From: Bosea sp. 685
GTDB lineage: Bacteria; Pseudomonadota; Alphaproteobacteria; Rhizobiales; Beijerinckiaceae
Assembly (NCBI RefSeq): GCF_031884435.1
Contig: NZ_CP134779.1
Location: 4,278,001 to 4,342,000 of the forward strand
Direction: 5' to 3'
Length of the DNA stretch: 64,000 nucleotides
The translations under genes and the position numbers were made by a program. The notes beneath the pieces are model-generated. The model saw nothing but the letters and a program-made list of their open reading frames with translations, had not been told where the DNA came from and ran no database searches. This document shows, one piece after another, positions 18,157-26,792 of the stretch (positions within the stretch are counted from its first letter, which is position 1; each line of letters begins with the position of its first letter).

Positions 18157-18939
18157 ATGGGCCTCGGACGATTGATTGCAGCCCTGGGGCTGACGCTGGG
18201 TTCGATGGCGGCGCCGCAAATGGCGGGCGCGGTGGTCGGTGGGCGCGATGGCGGCCCGGCCGCTGCATCGACCCTGATGGTCCTGAATGCGCGCGGCGGC
18301 GTCTGCTCGGGCATCGTCCTGTCGTCGCGCACCATCCTGACCGCGGCGCATTGCGCCGATGGTGGCACGGATCTGCGCCTTCACTGGAAGGAAGGCGGCA
18401 GCGACGAGCCGGTGCTGATCGCCCCGGCCAGCGTCGCCATCCACCCCGAATTCAATGGCGGAGCCGTCGCCAATCGCCGGCGCTCGATCGATCTCGTGCT
18501 GCTGCGCGTCCAGGTCGCGCTGCCGGCCCGGTTCGTCCCGGCGACGCTGGTCGATGGCGATCTGCCACGCGCCGGCTCCCCCGTGTCGCTCGCCGGCTAT
18601 GGCGTCACCCGCGAGGGCGAGGCCCGCACGACCGGAACCTATCGCTCGGCGGCGCTCGTCACTGTCGAGCCCTATGGTCCCGGCCGCGTCCTGATCTGGG
18701 CGGCCGACGCCAATGGCCTCGGCAAGAAGGCGGGCGCCGGCGCCTGCCAGGGCGATTCAGGCGGACCGGTGACGTCAGCCGATGGCGGCGTCATCGCCGT
18801 CGCCAGCTGGTCGACCGGTCCCTCGGGCAAGAGTTGCGGGCTGCTGAGCCAGGGCGTTCTCGTCGCGCCGCAACGCGGCTGGATCGACAAGACATTGTCG
18901 AACTGGGGCGAGAGCGCCAGCTGGACGACACGCCGCTGA
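18157..18939 (+). CDS. Secreted trypsin-like serine protease (S1 family), copy 1
   Basis: The 260-residue product has a signal peptide ending near AGAVVGG; the VVGG immediately after it resembles the mature N terminus of trypsins. The triad is complete: His in LTAAHCAD, Asp in RSIDLVLLRV and Ser in CQGDSGGPV. The ATG at 18157 is preceded by AAGGAG with six-base spacing, so the longer frame from 17758 is rejected. A second, related protease gene follows 94 bases downstream. The substrate is unknown; such enzymes are usually exported digestive or processing proteases. Confidence 0.9.
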   Translation: MGLGRLIAALGLTLGSMAAPQMAGAVVGGRDGGPAAASTLMVLNARGGVCSGIVLSSRTILTAAHCADGGTDLRLHWKEGGSDEPVLIAPASVAIHPEFNGGAVANRRRSIDLVLLRVQVALPARFVPATLVDGDLPRAGSPVSLAGYGVTREGEARTTGTYRSAALVTVEPYGPGRVLIWAADANGLGKKAGAGACQGDSGGPVTSADGGVIAVASWSTGPSGKSCGLLSQGVLVAPQRGWIDKTLSNWGESASWTTRR

Positions 18940-19033
18940 CGGGAGGGCCAGAGGCTGTTAGGGCCTCTGGGGCCGATTTGACTGGCGAGCCGCAACCCAT
19001 ACATTGAAGCCAGTTCCTAGCTTGGTCGCCATC

Positions 19034-19870
19034 ATGACATTGCGCGCAATTGCACTTGCCACAGCACTCGTGGCCGCCGCCTCCCCTGCGCTCGCCGTGG
19101 TGGGTGGCACGACCTCGCGGGATGCCGGCGGCATGCGGGCCTCGACCTTGCGGATCGAAACCAGCCGCGGCGAACTCTGCTCCGGCGCGGCGATCGCACC
19201 CGAGCTGGTGCTGACCGCCGCGCACTGCCTGATGGGCGGCGGCTCGGTCCGCGTCATCAGCCTCGATCCACGCTTTCGCATGCGCCGTCACGCCGTGATC
19301 GCCGTGCTGCCGCATCCGAGCTTCGTGCCGGGCACGACGCCGCGCACGCAGCCCGGCACCGATCTCGCGGTGCTGCGGCTGGCAGCGCCGCTGCCGCCCG
19401 ATATCGAGCCGCTTTCGCTCGGCAGCGGCCTCTGGCAGGGCGAGGCCGTCACCATGGCGGGCTACGGGCTTGCGATCGAGGACAACAAGAACACGGCGCG
19501 GCGCCTGCGCGAGACGCCCCTGGTCAATGCCGGCAATTACACCACGGCCAACACCGTGAAGGTCGCGGTCGATACGCAGACCAAGGGCGAAAGTCCGGGC
19601 GCCGGCGCCTGCCGCGGCGATTCCGGTGGCCCCGTGCTGCGCGGTTCGCCCGCCTCGCGCGATCTCGTCGGCATCGTCAGCTGGTCGAGCGGTCCGCTCA
19701 ACTCGCGGGCCAGGCGCATCTGCGGCGGCTTCACCGCGATCACACCGATCAACGAGCATCGCGCCTGGATCACGGAATCCAGTGCGCGCCTGCTCGCGCT
19801 CGGCACTGGTGGCCGGCAGGAGGAGGCTCCCCAGCCGCCCGCCAGCTATAGCTGGTGGTTCTCGCGCTGA
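19034..19870 (+). CDS. Secreted trypsin-like serine protease (S1 family), copy 2
   Basis: The 278-residue product starts with a signal peptide (TLRAIALATALVAAASPALA) followed by VVGGTT. The triad is His in LTAAHCLM, Asp in GTDLAVLRLA and Ser in CRGDSGGPV. It resembles the gene directly upstream in order of motifs and in the GAGAC-[QR]-GDSGGP block, so the two look like an old tandem duplication. The C terminus has an extra Gln/Pro-rich tail of about 25 residues that copy 1 lacks. The ATG at 19034 is preferred over a TTG at 19004; no strong ribosome site is visible. Confidence 0.88.
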   Translation: MTLRAIALATALVAAASPALAVVGGTTSRDAGGMRASTLRIETSRGELCSGAAIAPELVLTAAHCLMGGGSVRVISLDPRFRMRRHAVIAVLPHPSFVPGTTPRTQPGTDLAVLRLAAPLPPDIEPLSLGSGLWQGEAVTMAGYGLAIEDNKNTARRLRETPLVNAGNYTTANTVKVAVDTQTKGESPGAGACRGDSGGPVLRGSPASRDLVGIVSWSSGPLNSRARRICGGFTAITPINEHRAWITESSARLLALGTGGRQEEAPQPPASYSWWFSR

Positions 19871-19962
19871 TCCCGTTCCGCCGGCTGAGAGGCGCGGCAG
19901 CGCGGCGTTCGCTCACAGTTCATGAGCTTCAACACCTCATCGCGTCCTGACTGGTCTTTGAT

Positions 19963-20604
19963 ATGCCCTATCAACCGGTTGACTGCTGGAACCTAACCCC
20001 AGAGGAACTCACTCAGCGGCGGCTGAAAGAGGTGCGGGTCGCGCCAGACATGTACCAGGTGGTCGGTATGTTCATGAGGTGGTTCGGCGAAGTCGAGCTT
20101 CAGATAGACCGGAATACCATGCATATCCTGAAGATGACCGATAATTTTGAGCCGTATGGCTTCATGACCTATCGTACTCAATTCAACCAGAAGTGGGAAA
20201 TGCTGAGACGAGTGATGATTGAAACGGCTCAGCAGAAAGAGAAAAAGGGCAGGATCGGGCCAAATCTCACGGGTCGTTTGAACTTTTTGAGCACTCGCAT
20301 CAATCCACTGCGCACGAATTTTGCTCACAAGGTCCTCAGTTCAAAAGGCAACCGGATATATTTTTGCCACACTGGCGCGATGCTTGACCCTAAACCGATA
20401 GCGGAACGACCGAGCCAAGCAGAACCCAAGCACATCACCCTCGATGAGGCCATGCAGGTCATACTCTGGCTCGAAGCCTTCATGTATGATCTGTCAGAGT
20501 TGGCGGATGGCACTTGGAAAAAACCTCCTCCGCAAACATACGAAATAGATCGTCCTCGATCATATCTACCGGCAGTATCGCCTCGATGGGCTCTCGACGA
20601 CTGA
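19963..20604 (+). CDS. Orphan protein of unknown function with HEPN-like R-x4-H motif
   Basis: The 213-residue protein is soluble, with no signal peptide or membrane segment, and its DNA is visibly richer in A and T than its neighbours, which suggests transfer. The middle part is predicted helical and contains RINPLRTNFAHKVL, where Arg117 and His122 form the R-x4-H spacing of HEPN ribonuclease domains, followed by NRIYFCH. The C-terminal third is helical (LDEAMQVILWLEAFMYDLSE) and ends in a proline-rich tail. It stands alone between a protease gene and a decayed gene fragment. I do not recognise a named family; the HEPN idea rests on one motif and predicted helicity. Confidence 0.65.
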   Translation: MPYQPVDCWNLTPEELTQRRLKEVRVAPDMYQVVGMFMRWFGEVELQIDRNTMHILKMTDNFEPYGFMTYRTQFNQKWEMLRRVMIETAQQKEKKGRIGPNLTGRLNFLSTRINPLRTNFAHKVLSSKGNRIYFCHTGAMLDPKPIAERPSQAEPKHITLDEAMQVILWLEAFMYDLSELADGTWKKPPPQTYEIDRPRSYLPAVSPRWALDD

Positions 20605-20620
20605 TCTTGAGCCGGAGCAC

Positions 20621-20859
20621 CTAACCCGGATTGCGGAGATAGCTCAGGATCGCGTCGGGCATGAAGCAGTCGATCTCGCGGCGAACGGTCCAGAACTCCG
20701 AGCGTGGCCGGTCTTGCGCCACCTCCTTGAAGGCCTAGGGCGTCTTAGCCTCGCGCAGCAGGCGGCGCATCTTGGCGGCGATATCGTCCTGCAGCGTCGT
20801 TTCATAGAAGCGTTTCACGATGGCTGGCGGCGCCTGCTTCAGCGGCTCGAAGCTCGCCG
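20621..20859 (-). pseudogene. Decayed 3' fragment duplicating the gene at 23405-24391
   Basis: About 240 bases match the last 240 bases of the gene at 23405-24391 in the same orientation, differing at scattered positions. The fragment encodes EPLKQAPPAIVKRFYETTLQ and continues to REAKTP, where an AAG codon has become TAG; beyond that the frame still reads AFKEVAQDRPRSEFW and ends SYLRNPG. No 5' part of the gene remains. The two copies form direct repeats around the 2.5 kb that carries the serine hydrolase and the peptidoglycan-binding protein. Confidence 0.85.
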
Positions 20860-20937
20860 CGTCACCTCGGCAATCGCCCTCGCCAGGACCGTCTGCTATG
20901 CTCGGGCGGTCGCGAAAGATCTGAATGCGAGCCTCGC

Positions 20938-22110
20938 ATGAGACGGCGCCGGTTTGTTGCACTGCTCGGCGGCGCTGCGCTGGCGCCGCTCACCGTCTTG
21001 CCGATGTCCCCGGACCTGCCCGACAGCAGCGGTGTTCCGGTCGTGCGCGACGATGGCTGGCCCGTCGCCGCCATCGATGACGACAAGCTCGTCGACCGCG
21101 CCGCGCTGCGCGGGATGACGGATCGGCTCGCCGCCTCGCGCGACGCCAGAATCCACGCCGTGCTGGTCGCCCATAGCGGTAAGCTGGTGTTCGAGCGCTA
21201 TTTCGGGGGTCTTGACGAGATTTCCGGCGGCATGTTCGGCCGCCGGGTGGAGAACGTCCCTTTTGACGCCGATACGCTGCATGACGTGAAATCGGTCTCG
21301 AAAAGCGTTGCATCGCTCGCGGTTGGGATCGCGATCGATCGCGGGCTGATACGCAGCATCGATGAGCCGATCTTCAGTTTTTTCCCCGAGCTGTCGGATT
21401 TGCGCACCCTTGAAAAGGACCGGATCCTGCTCTCGCACGTGCTCACCATGTCGATGGGTCTGGCGTGGGTGGAGGCGACGCCGGCCACCGGAGACGAGAA
21501 CAATGACGAGGCGCGCATGCACAGGGCATCAGACCCGTGTCGGTACGTCCTCGGTCTCGCAGTGACCGCCCCGGCAGGACAGGGCTTCTTCTACAACACC
21601 GGCGCGCTGACGCTGCTCTCGGCCATCATCCGCAAGGCGACCGGACGCCCGCTCGACGAATTCGCGCGCGTGGCGTTGTTCGAGCCTTTGGGCATCACCG
21701 GCGTGGAGTGGCTTCGGGTCAAGGGCGATACCGACGCTGGAGGGGGCCTTCGCCTGCGGCCACGCGACATGGCGAAGATCGGCCAGCTCGTTCTTGCGGG
21801 CGGCCGCTGGAACGACCGCCAGATCGTTTCCAAAAGCTGGATCGAGACCTCGACGGCGCTGCAGATCAAGGCCACGGACAACCAGTCTTACGGCTATCTG
21901 TGGTGGCTCGGCCGCTCCCTGCACAGGGGACGCGAGGTCCACCGGGTCGGCGCGCTTGGCCGGGGCGGTCAATCCATCCGCATCGTCCCGGAGCTCGATC
22001 TCGTTGTCGTGGTAACCGCGGGATACTACCAGGACTACAGCCCGCGAGCCTTCCAGCTGCAATACAGCGTTTTCAGGGACGTCCTGCGGGCGATTTCACC
22101 TCCGGGCTGA
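20938..22110 (+). CDS. Exported serine hydrolase of the class C beta-lactamase / DD-peptidase superfamily
   Basis: The 390-residue product begins MRRRRFVALLGGAALAPL, an export signal with an Arg-rich, Tat-like start. The nucleophile motif SxxK is seen as SVSK in HDVKSVSKSVASLAVG. A tyrosine motif follows in FFYNTGALTLLSAI, and a late glycine-rich block (GALGRGGQSIRIVP) stands where K-T-G or H-x-G usually occurs. These are features of PF00144 enzymes, a group including esterases, D-aminopeptidases and beta-lactamases; the substrate cannot be told. The gene lies inside the interval flanked by the 240-bp direct repeats. Confidence 0.88.
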   Translation: MRRRRFVALLGGAALAPLTVLPMSPDLPDSSGVPVVRDDGWPVAAIDDDKLVDRAALRGMTDRLAASRDARIHAVLVAHSGKLVFERYFGGLDEISGGMFGRRVENVPFDADTLHDVKSVSKSVASLAVGIAIDRGLIRSIDEPIFSFFPELSDLRTLEKDRILLSHVLTMSMGLAWVEATPATGDENNDEARMHRASDPCRYVLGLAVTAPAGQGFFYNTGALTLLSAIIRKATGRPLDEFARVALFEPLGITGVEWLRVKGDTDAGGGLRLRPRDMAKIGQLVLAGGRWNDRQIVSKSWIETSTALQIKATDNQSYGYLWWLGRSLHRGREVHRVGALGRGGQSIRIVPELDLVVVVTAGYYQDYSPRAFQLQYSVFRDVLRAISPPG

Positions 22111-22359
22111 ACCGGAAGCGCCGTCGTTTCGCTGCGATGCAGAATTTAGCCCGTTATGAGGGCTTAGCGGAATTGACTTATCACCCACCCGGTAGATTTC
22201 TAGTGACTGGAGCAGCTTAAAGTCGGCGCCTCGAAGCCCTTACAACGCGCATTCCCTTTCGGCATTTCGGCGAGTTACTGTTTTCGATCGTAACCCGTCG
22301 AGCTTCCGGATTGGGGCCGCGTCCGACTGTCACTTCGTCCATGACGCGATGGGACGCCG

Positions 22360-23334
22360 ATGCCACTCAGATCAAAAGAATTCTCCGGCGATCCGCGGTT
22401 GGAGGCCTGCGCGGTCTCCGATCCCAGCCATGTAACGCCAGGCGCCATCGGCGATTTCGTCGGCAAGATTCAACAGGCGCTGATCCGGCTCGGCGCTGGG
22501 GACATCTCCGCAGACGAATTGTCCAAGATGCGTTACGGACCATCGACGGCTGCCAGCGTGCGGCGTTTCAAGACAGCGCGCGGCATCCTGAATTATGCCG
22601 GCCGGATCGACGATATCGTCGGCAAGAAGACAATCGCCACGCTCGACCAAGAGCTTGCATCGATTGGCCCGACGCCCCAGCCTCCAGTTCCACCTCCGCC
22701 ATCCCCGCCAAAGGTATTCGTCGTCCATGACGTGCGTCTGTTCGGCTGGAGGCCGCTTGGCGATGTGCTTGAGGTCAACGGCGACACGCCGCTGCAATGG
22801 ATGATCGACAATGTCATCAAGCGGGGCGATGAGGCCGGCGGCAATCTTACGCTGAAAATCATGTCGCACGGCCTGCCCGGCTTCGTGCAATGCTGCAGGG
22901 GCGCGTTTCAACATCCGACATTGCCGGCGCGGATTGTCGATCCCGCAAAGGGCAACCTCTATATCGGCCCCGGGAAAGGTGGGATCTGCCGGACCGATCT
23001 GGCGCAGCTCGAACAACTGCGTGGCAAGGTCAAGCGCATCGAATTCCATAGCTGCCTGGTGGCGCGCATAGGGGCGTGTTCCGAGGCCAATGGCCACTTC
23101 AGTTATGACGGCAACGAATTCTGCTACCAACTCGCGCAGCGCACCGGCGCCGAAGTCGTCGCCTCCATCCATCTGCAATTTTATTGGACGGGAACACAGC
23201 CCGCCGGCATGCATTTCGGCAGCTGGAACGGCCTCAGGTTCACCTGGGGACCCGCTGGCAACATCATTGAGACAAAGCAGTTTCCGTATAAGGAACTGAC
23301 CGGCCCGCCGCCGCCTGGAACGCCAGCCACCTGA
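22360..23334 (+). CDS. Peptidoglycan-binding domain fused to a caspase-like (DUF4347-type) domain
   Basis: The 324-residue product has no signal peptide. Residues about 28-102 resemble a PG_binding_1 domain (IGDFVGKIQQALIRLGAG, GRIDDIVGKKTIATLDQEL). A proline-rich linker (about 105-118) leads to a C-terminal domain with LKIMSHGLPG (His170) and RIEFHSCLVARIG (Cys232), then GNEFCYQLAQRTGAEVVASI. The SHG ... S/G-C ... TGA-x-V-x-AS order matches DUF4347, whose fold is related to clan CD (caspase-like) peptidases with a His/Cys pair. Whether it is a protease is inference. It lies with the serine hydrolase between the direct repeats and may be a secreted effector or wall-associated enzyme. Confidence 0.75.
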   Translation: MPLRSKEFSGDPRLEACAVSDPSHVTPGAIGDFVGKIQQALIRLGAGDISADELSKMRYGPSTAASVRRFKTARGILNYAGRIDDIVGKKTIATLDQELASIGPTPQPPVPPPPSPPKVFVVHDVRLFGWRPLGDVLEVNGDTPLQWMIDNVIKRGDEAGGNLTLKIMSHGLPGFVQCCRGAFQHPTLPARIVDPAKGNLYIGPGKGGICRTDLAQLEQLRGKVKRIEFHSCLVARIGACSEANGHFSYDGNEFCYQLAQRTGAEVVASIHLQFYWTGTQPAGMHFGSWNGLRFTWGPAGNIIETKQFPYKELTGPPPPGTPAT

Positions 23335-23404
23335 GCGGTGATTGTGCGAGGGCCCAAAAGGCCATCACCATTGGCCACGCCCCCTGAACTGCTTGCCTTG
23401 CGGC

Positions 23405-24391
23405 CTACCCCGGATTGCGCAGATAGCTCAGGATCGCGTCGGGCATGAAGTAGTCGATCTCGCGGCGAACGGCCCAGAACTCCGAGCGCGGCCGGTCCTG
23501 CGCCAGCTCCTTGAAGGCCTTGGGCGTCTTGGCCTCGCGCAGCAGGCGGCGCATCTTGGCGGCGATGTCGTCCTGCAGGGTCGTTTCATAGAAGCGTTTG
23601 ACGATTGCTTGCGGCGCTTGCTTCAGCGGCTCGAAATTCGCCTTGCGCTCATCCGACAAGGCCGAGAGATCGCGGACGAGCCCCTCGAGCGTGGCGCGAT
23701 CGGCGGCCTCAAAACGCCCGAGCTCGCGCGACAATGCGCTCGCCTTCTGCCAGTCGGCGATCATCACCGCGACGATCTCGGGACGGGCTGCGCCCGCCTT
23801 GCGGCGCTCGATCACGAGGGCGGCGACGTCGCGATAGACCTCCGCAAGTTCGGCCTCGAGCTGATGGCAGCGCTTGCCGGCGGCCAAGAGCTTCGCATTG
23901 AGCTCGTCGCCCTTCCTAAACTTGTCGTCCTCGTAATCCTTGGCGTTGATATAGGTCGCGAGGTCCTTGAAGACGTCTCCGCTGGCGCTCAGCGTCTCGT
24001 TTGCGCTCTTGATGGTGGGCTCGGCCTTCAGCTTCAGGGCCTCAGGCAGCGAGGCCGGGAGCGGCGGCAGGCTCTCATAGGAGCGCACGGAATAGTGCAT
24101 CGAGAGCACGCGGGCCCTGCGATTGCGCCAGTCATCATAGGAATTGCTGCGCCAGAGCGTCCAGGCCGCTTCGTTGCAGCCGCCGCTCAATTCGCGCAGG
24201 ATCTGGAAGAGCTGGTCCTCCTGCTGCTGCTCCGCGCCCGGAACATTCGGGCGCGGAGCAGTGCCCGGCGCGGCCTGGGCGTAGCGAATACCGGGCGCGG
24301 GCTCCGCCAGCACCGGCCCGGCACCGAGCGCCATGCCGGCGAGCAGCAGCCCGCAGATCCGGCCGATGGGCCACAGGTTTCTGATCGCCAT
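23405..24391 (-). CDS. Secreted or lipid-linked protein of unknown function (possibly DUF3829-like)
   Basis: From the ATG at 24391 the product is 328 residues, with a signal sequence (ICGLLLAGMALGAGPVLA). The remainder is largely helical and charged, with ELSGGCNEAAWTLW near the N terminus, NAKDYEDDKFRKGDELNAKL in the middle and the C-terminal block RFYETTLQDDIAAKMRRLL. The helical pattern recalls the YiiG/DUF3829 group, but I am not sure of this. A decayed copy of its 3' end lies 2.8 kb away at 20621-20859. The gene is 66 bases downstream of the LOG-family gene on the same strand. Confidence 0.75.
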   Translation of the reverse strand: MAIRNLWPIGRICGLLLAGMALGAGPVLAEPAPGIRYAQAAPGTAPRPNVPGAEQQQEDQLFQILRELSGGCNEAAWTLWRSNSYDDWRNRRARVLSMHYSVRSYESLPPLPASLPEALKLKAEPTIKSANETLSASGDVFKDLATYINAKDYEDDKFRKGDELNAKLLAAGKRCHQLEAELAEVYRDVAALVIERRKAGAARPEIVAVMIADWQKASALSRELGRFEAADRATLEGLVRDLSALSDERKANFEPLKQAPQAIVKRFYETTLQDDIAAKMRRLLREAKTPKAFKELAQDRPRSEFWAVRREIDYFMPDAILSYLRNPG

Positions 24392-24457
24392 CGACCGGCT
24401 CTCCGCTTTTTGAACAGGGAGGCTTGCGTGCATCATTCGATGCGACGAGCAGGCCGC

Positions 24458-25039
24458 TCAAGCCTGCTCCTTCTCCACCCATTTGATCGTCGCGGCCGGC
24501 ACATATTGCTCCATCCGGTCGAGCAGGGTCGCAGGCTCGGTATCCGTGATCGCCATGGCGCGGTGGGTCTGCTTCAGGAAACCCGCCTCGACGGTGTTGT
24601 CGAGGAAGGCCGCCAGCGGATCGTAGAAGCCCGCGACATTGAGGAAGGCGAGCGGCTTGGAGTGGATGCCGAGCTGGCCCCAGGTCCAGATCTCGAACAG
24701 CTCCTCGAAGGTGCCGATGCCGCCGGGCATAGCGATGAAGCCGTCCGAGAGTTCGGCCATCCGCGCCTTGCGGATATGCATGGTCTCGACGACTTCGAGC
24801 CGCGTCAGGTCGTGATGGCCGACCTCCTTTTCGCGCAGCGCGCGCGGGATGACGCCATGGACCTCGCCGCCGGCTTCGAGCGCGGCATTGGCGACAATGC
24901 CCATCAACCCCACCGCGCCGCCGCCATAGACCAGAACGAGGCCGCGCCGGGCGATCTCGGCGCCCATGGCGCGGGCGCCCGCCGCATAGACGGGCTCATT
25001 GCCGGGATTGGACCCGCAGAAGACGCAAACCGATTTCAT
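24458..25039 (-). CDS. LOG-family Rossmann protein (TIGR00730; nucleoside 5'-monophosphate phosphoribohydrolase)
   Basis: The 193-residue protein has the Rossmann start [13 protein letters not shown], the GGG-AVGLMG loop, and the defining motif [12 protein letters not shown], preceded by MHIRKARM. Members of this family cleave the N-glycosidic bond of (cytokinin) nucleoside monophosphates to release the free base and ribose 5-phosphate; many bacterial members probably act on AMP-like nucleotides. The length fits. Its ATG overlaps the stop codon of the upstream M20 peptidase gene (25036-25039), so the two are co-translated. Confidence 0.92.
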   Translation of the reverse strand: MKSVCVFCGSNPGNEPVYAAGARAMGAEIARRGLVLVYGGGAVGLMGIVANAALEAGGEVHGVIPRALREKEVGHHDLTRLEVVETMHIRKARMAELSDGFIAMPGGIGTFEELFEIWTWGQLGIHSKPLAFLNVAGFYDPLAAFLDNTVEAGFLKQTHRAMAITDTEPATLLDRMEQYVPAATIKWVEKEQA

Positions 25040-26418
25040 GAACCCAATGCCTGCAAGATGCGCGCCCAGGAGCGCTGGCCTTTGTGGAAGGAGGAGAGGT
25101 CGTATTTCTCGTTGGGCGAATGCACCCGGTCGTCATCGAGGCCGAAGCCGACGAGCAGCGTGTCCATGCCGAGCAGGCGCTTGAAATCGCCGACCACCGG
25201 CACCGAGCCGCCCGAGCCGATCGTCACCGCCTTGCGGCCCCATTCCTCTGTCAGGGCCGCGCGCGCCTTGGTCAGCGCCGGTGAATCGGCGGGCACCGCG
25301 ATGGCAGGCGAGGCGCTGTAGACGATGAACTCGGCCGAGATGTCATCGGGCAATTGCGCGCGCACATAAGCCTGGAAGGCGGCGGCGATCTTGTCGGGGT
25401 CCTGCTTGCCGACGAGGCGGAAGGAGACCTTGGCCGAGGCCTTGGCGGCGATCACCGTCTTGGTGCCCTCACCCGTGTAGCCGCCCCAGATGCCGTTGAC
25501 ATCGCAGGTCGGGCGCGACTGGATCTGCTCGATCAGCATGCGGCCCTTCTCGCCGATCGAATGCTTCAGGCCGACCTGGCCGAGGAATTCCTCCTCCGTC
25601 AGCCCGAGATCAGCCCAATCGGCCTTCTGCGAATTCGACGGCTCCTCGACGCCTTCATAGAAGCCGGGAACCGTGATGCGGCCGGTCTCGTCATGGAGGC
25701 TCGCTATGATGCGCGAGAGCACATGCACCGGATTGGCGGCCGCGCCGCCGAACAGGCCCGAATGCAGGTCGCGATCGGCGCAGGTGATCGTGACCTCCTG
25801 ATAGACCATGCCGCGCAGCGACGCCGTGATCGCCGGCGTGTCGCGGTCCCACATGCCGGTGTCGCAGACCAGCGCGATATCGGCCTTGAGCTTGTCGGCA
25901 TTCTCACGGACGAAGGCCGGCAGGTTGACCGAACCGGATTCCTCCTCGCCTTCGACCAGGATGGTGACGCCTACAGGCAGATCGCCCGTCTCGGCGATGG
26001 TGGCGCGCATCGCCTCGACGAAAGTCATGACCTGGCCCTTATCGTCGCAGGCGCCGCGCGCGACGATGACCTTGCGGCCGGGGGCGATCTCCTTGATCAC
26101 CGGCTTGAACGGCTCGGTGTCCCAGAGATTCAGCGGATCGACCGGCTGCACATCGTAATGGCCGTAGAACAGCACATGCGGTGCGCCGGGCTTGGGCCGG
26201 TGCGCCAGCACGACGGGCTGGCCGGGCGTCTCGCCAAGCGAGGCCTTGAAGCCGAGCGATTCGAGATCTGCCCGCAGCCATTCCGCGGCGCGACGGCTAT
26301 CGGGCCAATAGGCCGAATCCGTCGAGATCGAAGGGATTTCGAGCCAGGACGACAGCCGCGCGAGCGAAGCGTCGAGATCGGCATCGAGACGAGAGAGGAT
26401 CGCGGGAAGCTTGGTCAT
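25036..26418 (-). CDS. M20-family metallopeptidase (dipeptidase, carnosinase-like)
   Basis: From the ATG at 26418 the product is 460 residues. The di-zinc ligands of the family are visible: [11 protein letters not shown] (His and Asp), RGACDDKGQ (bridging Asp), [11 protein letters not shown] (catalytic and metal Glu) and LVCDTGMW. The lid/dimerisation domain has [14 protein letters not shown]. It probably hydrolyses di- or tripeptides in the cytosol, as no signal peptide is seen. An earlier in-frame start at 26448 adds ten residues. It overlaps the LOG gene by ATGA. The upstream gap is filled with palindromic repeats. Confidence 0.92.
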   Translation of the reverse strand: MTKLPAILSRLDADLDASLARLSSWLEIPSISTDSAYWPDSRRAAEWLRADLESLGFKASLGETPGQPVVLAHRPKPGAPHVLFYGHYDVQPVDPLNLWDTEPFKPVIKEIAPGRKVIVARGACDDKGQVMTFVEAMRATIAETGDLPVGVTILVEGEEESGSVNLPAFVRENADKLKADIALVCDTGMWDRDTPAITASLRGMVYQEVTITCADRDLHSGLFGGAAANPVHVLSRIIASLHDETGRITVPGFYEGVEEPSNSQKADWADLGLTEEEFLGQVGLKHSIGEKGRMLIEQIQSRPTCDVNGIWGGYTGEGTKTVIAAKASAKVSFRLVGKQDPDKIAAAFQAYVRAQLPDDISAEFIVYSASPAIAVPADSPALTKARAALTEEWGRKAVTIGSGGSVPVVGDFKRLLGMDTLLVGFGLDDDRVHSPNEKYDLSSFHKGQRSWARILQALGS

Positions 26419-26792
26419 GGCGCTCAACGGGTCAGGGGCACTCGTCATCCGAGAGCCGATTCAGGTTGCGCCATCATGACAAGGCTTGAGGGCGGCGTCA
26501 GCCCGCCTTGCCGCATGGCGCGGTTGCTTGGTCGCGCGCTTTCCCTTCTCCCCTCGCGGGAGAAGGTGGATCGGCGAAGCCGAGACGGATGAGGGGGCGC
26601 CGTGAGCTTTCCCACGAACCAAACACGACGCCAACCGGAAAGGGCACGGCGCCCCCTCATCCGGCGCTACGCGCCACCTTCTCCCGCCAGGGGAGAAGGG
26701 AAGAGGGAGCGCGTCATTCTCGAGCGAAGCGCAGACCCGAGAATCTCTGGCAAGAGATGCTCGGGTCAAGCCCGAGCATGACGTGCATACCC
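26419..26792. repeat. Intergenic block of two palindromic repeats
   Basis: A long imperfect inverted repeat at about 26540-26705 has arms containing ccttctcccctcgcgggaga on one side and the reverse complement, ctcccgccaggggagaaggg-like sequence, on the other, with ccctcat pairing inside. A second palindrome follows at 26712-26783 (cgtcattctcg paired with cgagcatgacg). Translations of this area are low-complexity and no gene is called. A copy related to the second element lies at 59903-60002. Confidence 0.75.

Noticed and set aside
20938..22110. Serine hydrolase considered as a resistance beta-lactamase
   Set aside because: The K-T-G/H-x-G motif is not clear, and the superfamily is broad; resistance cannot be claimed.
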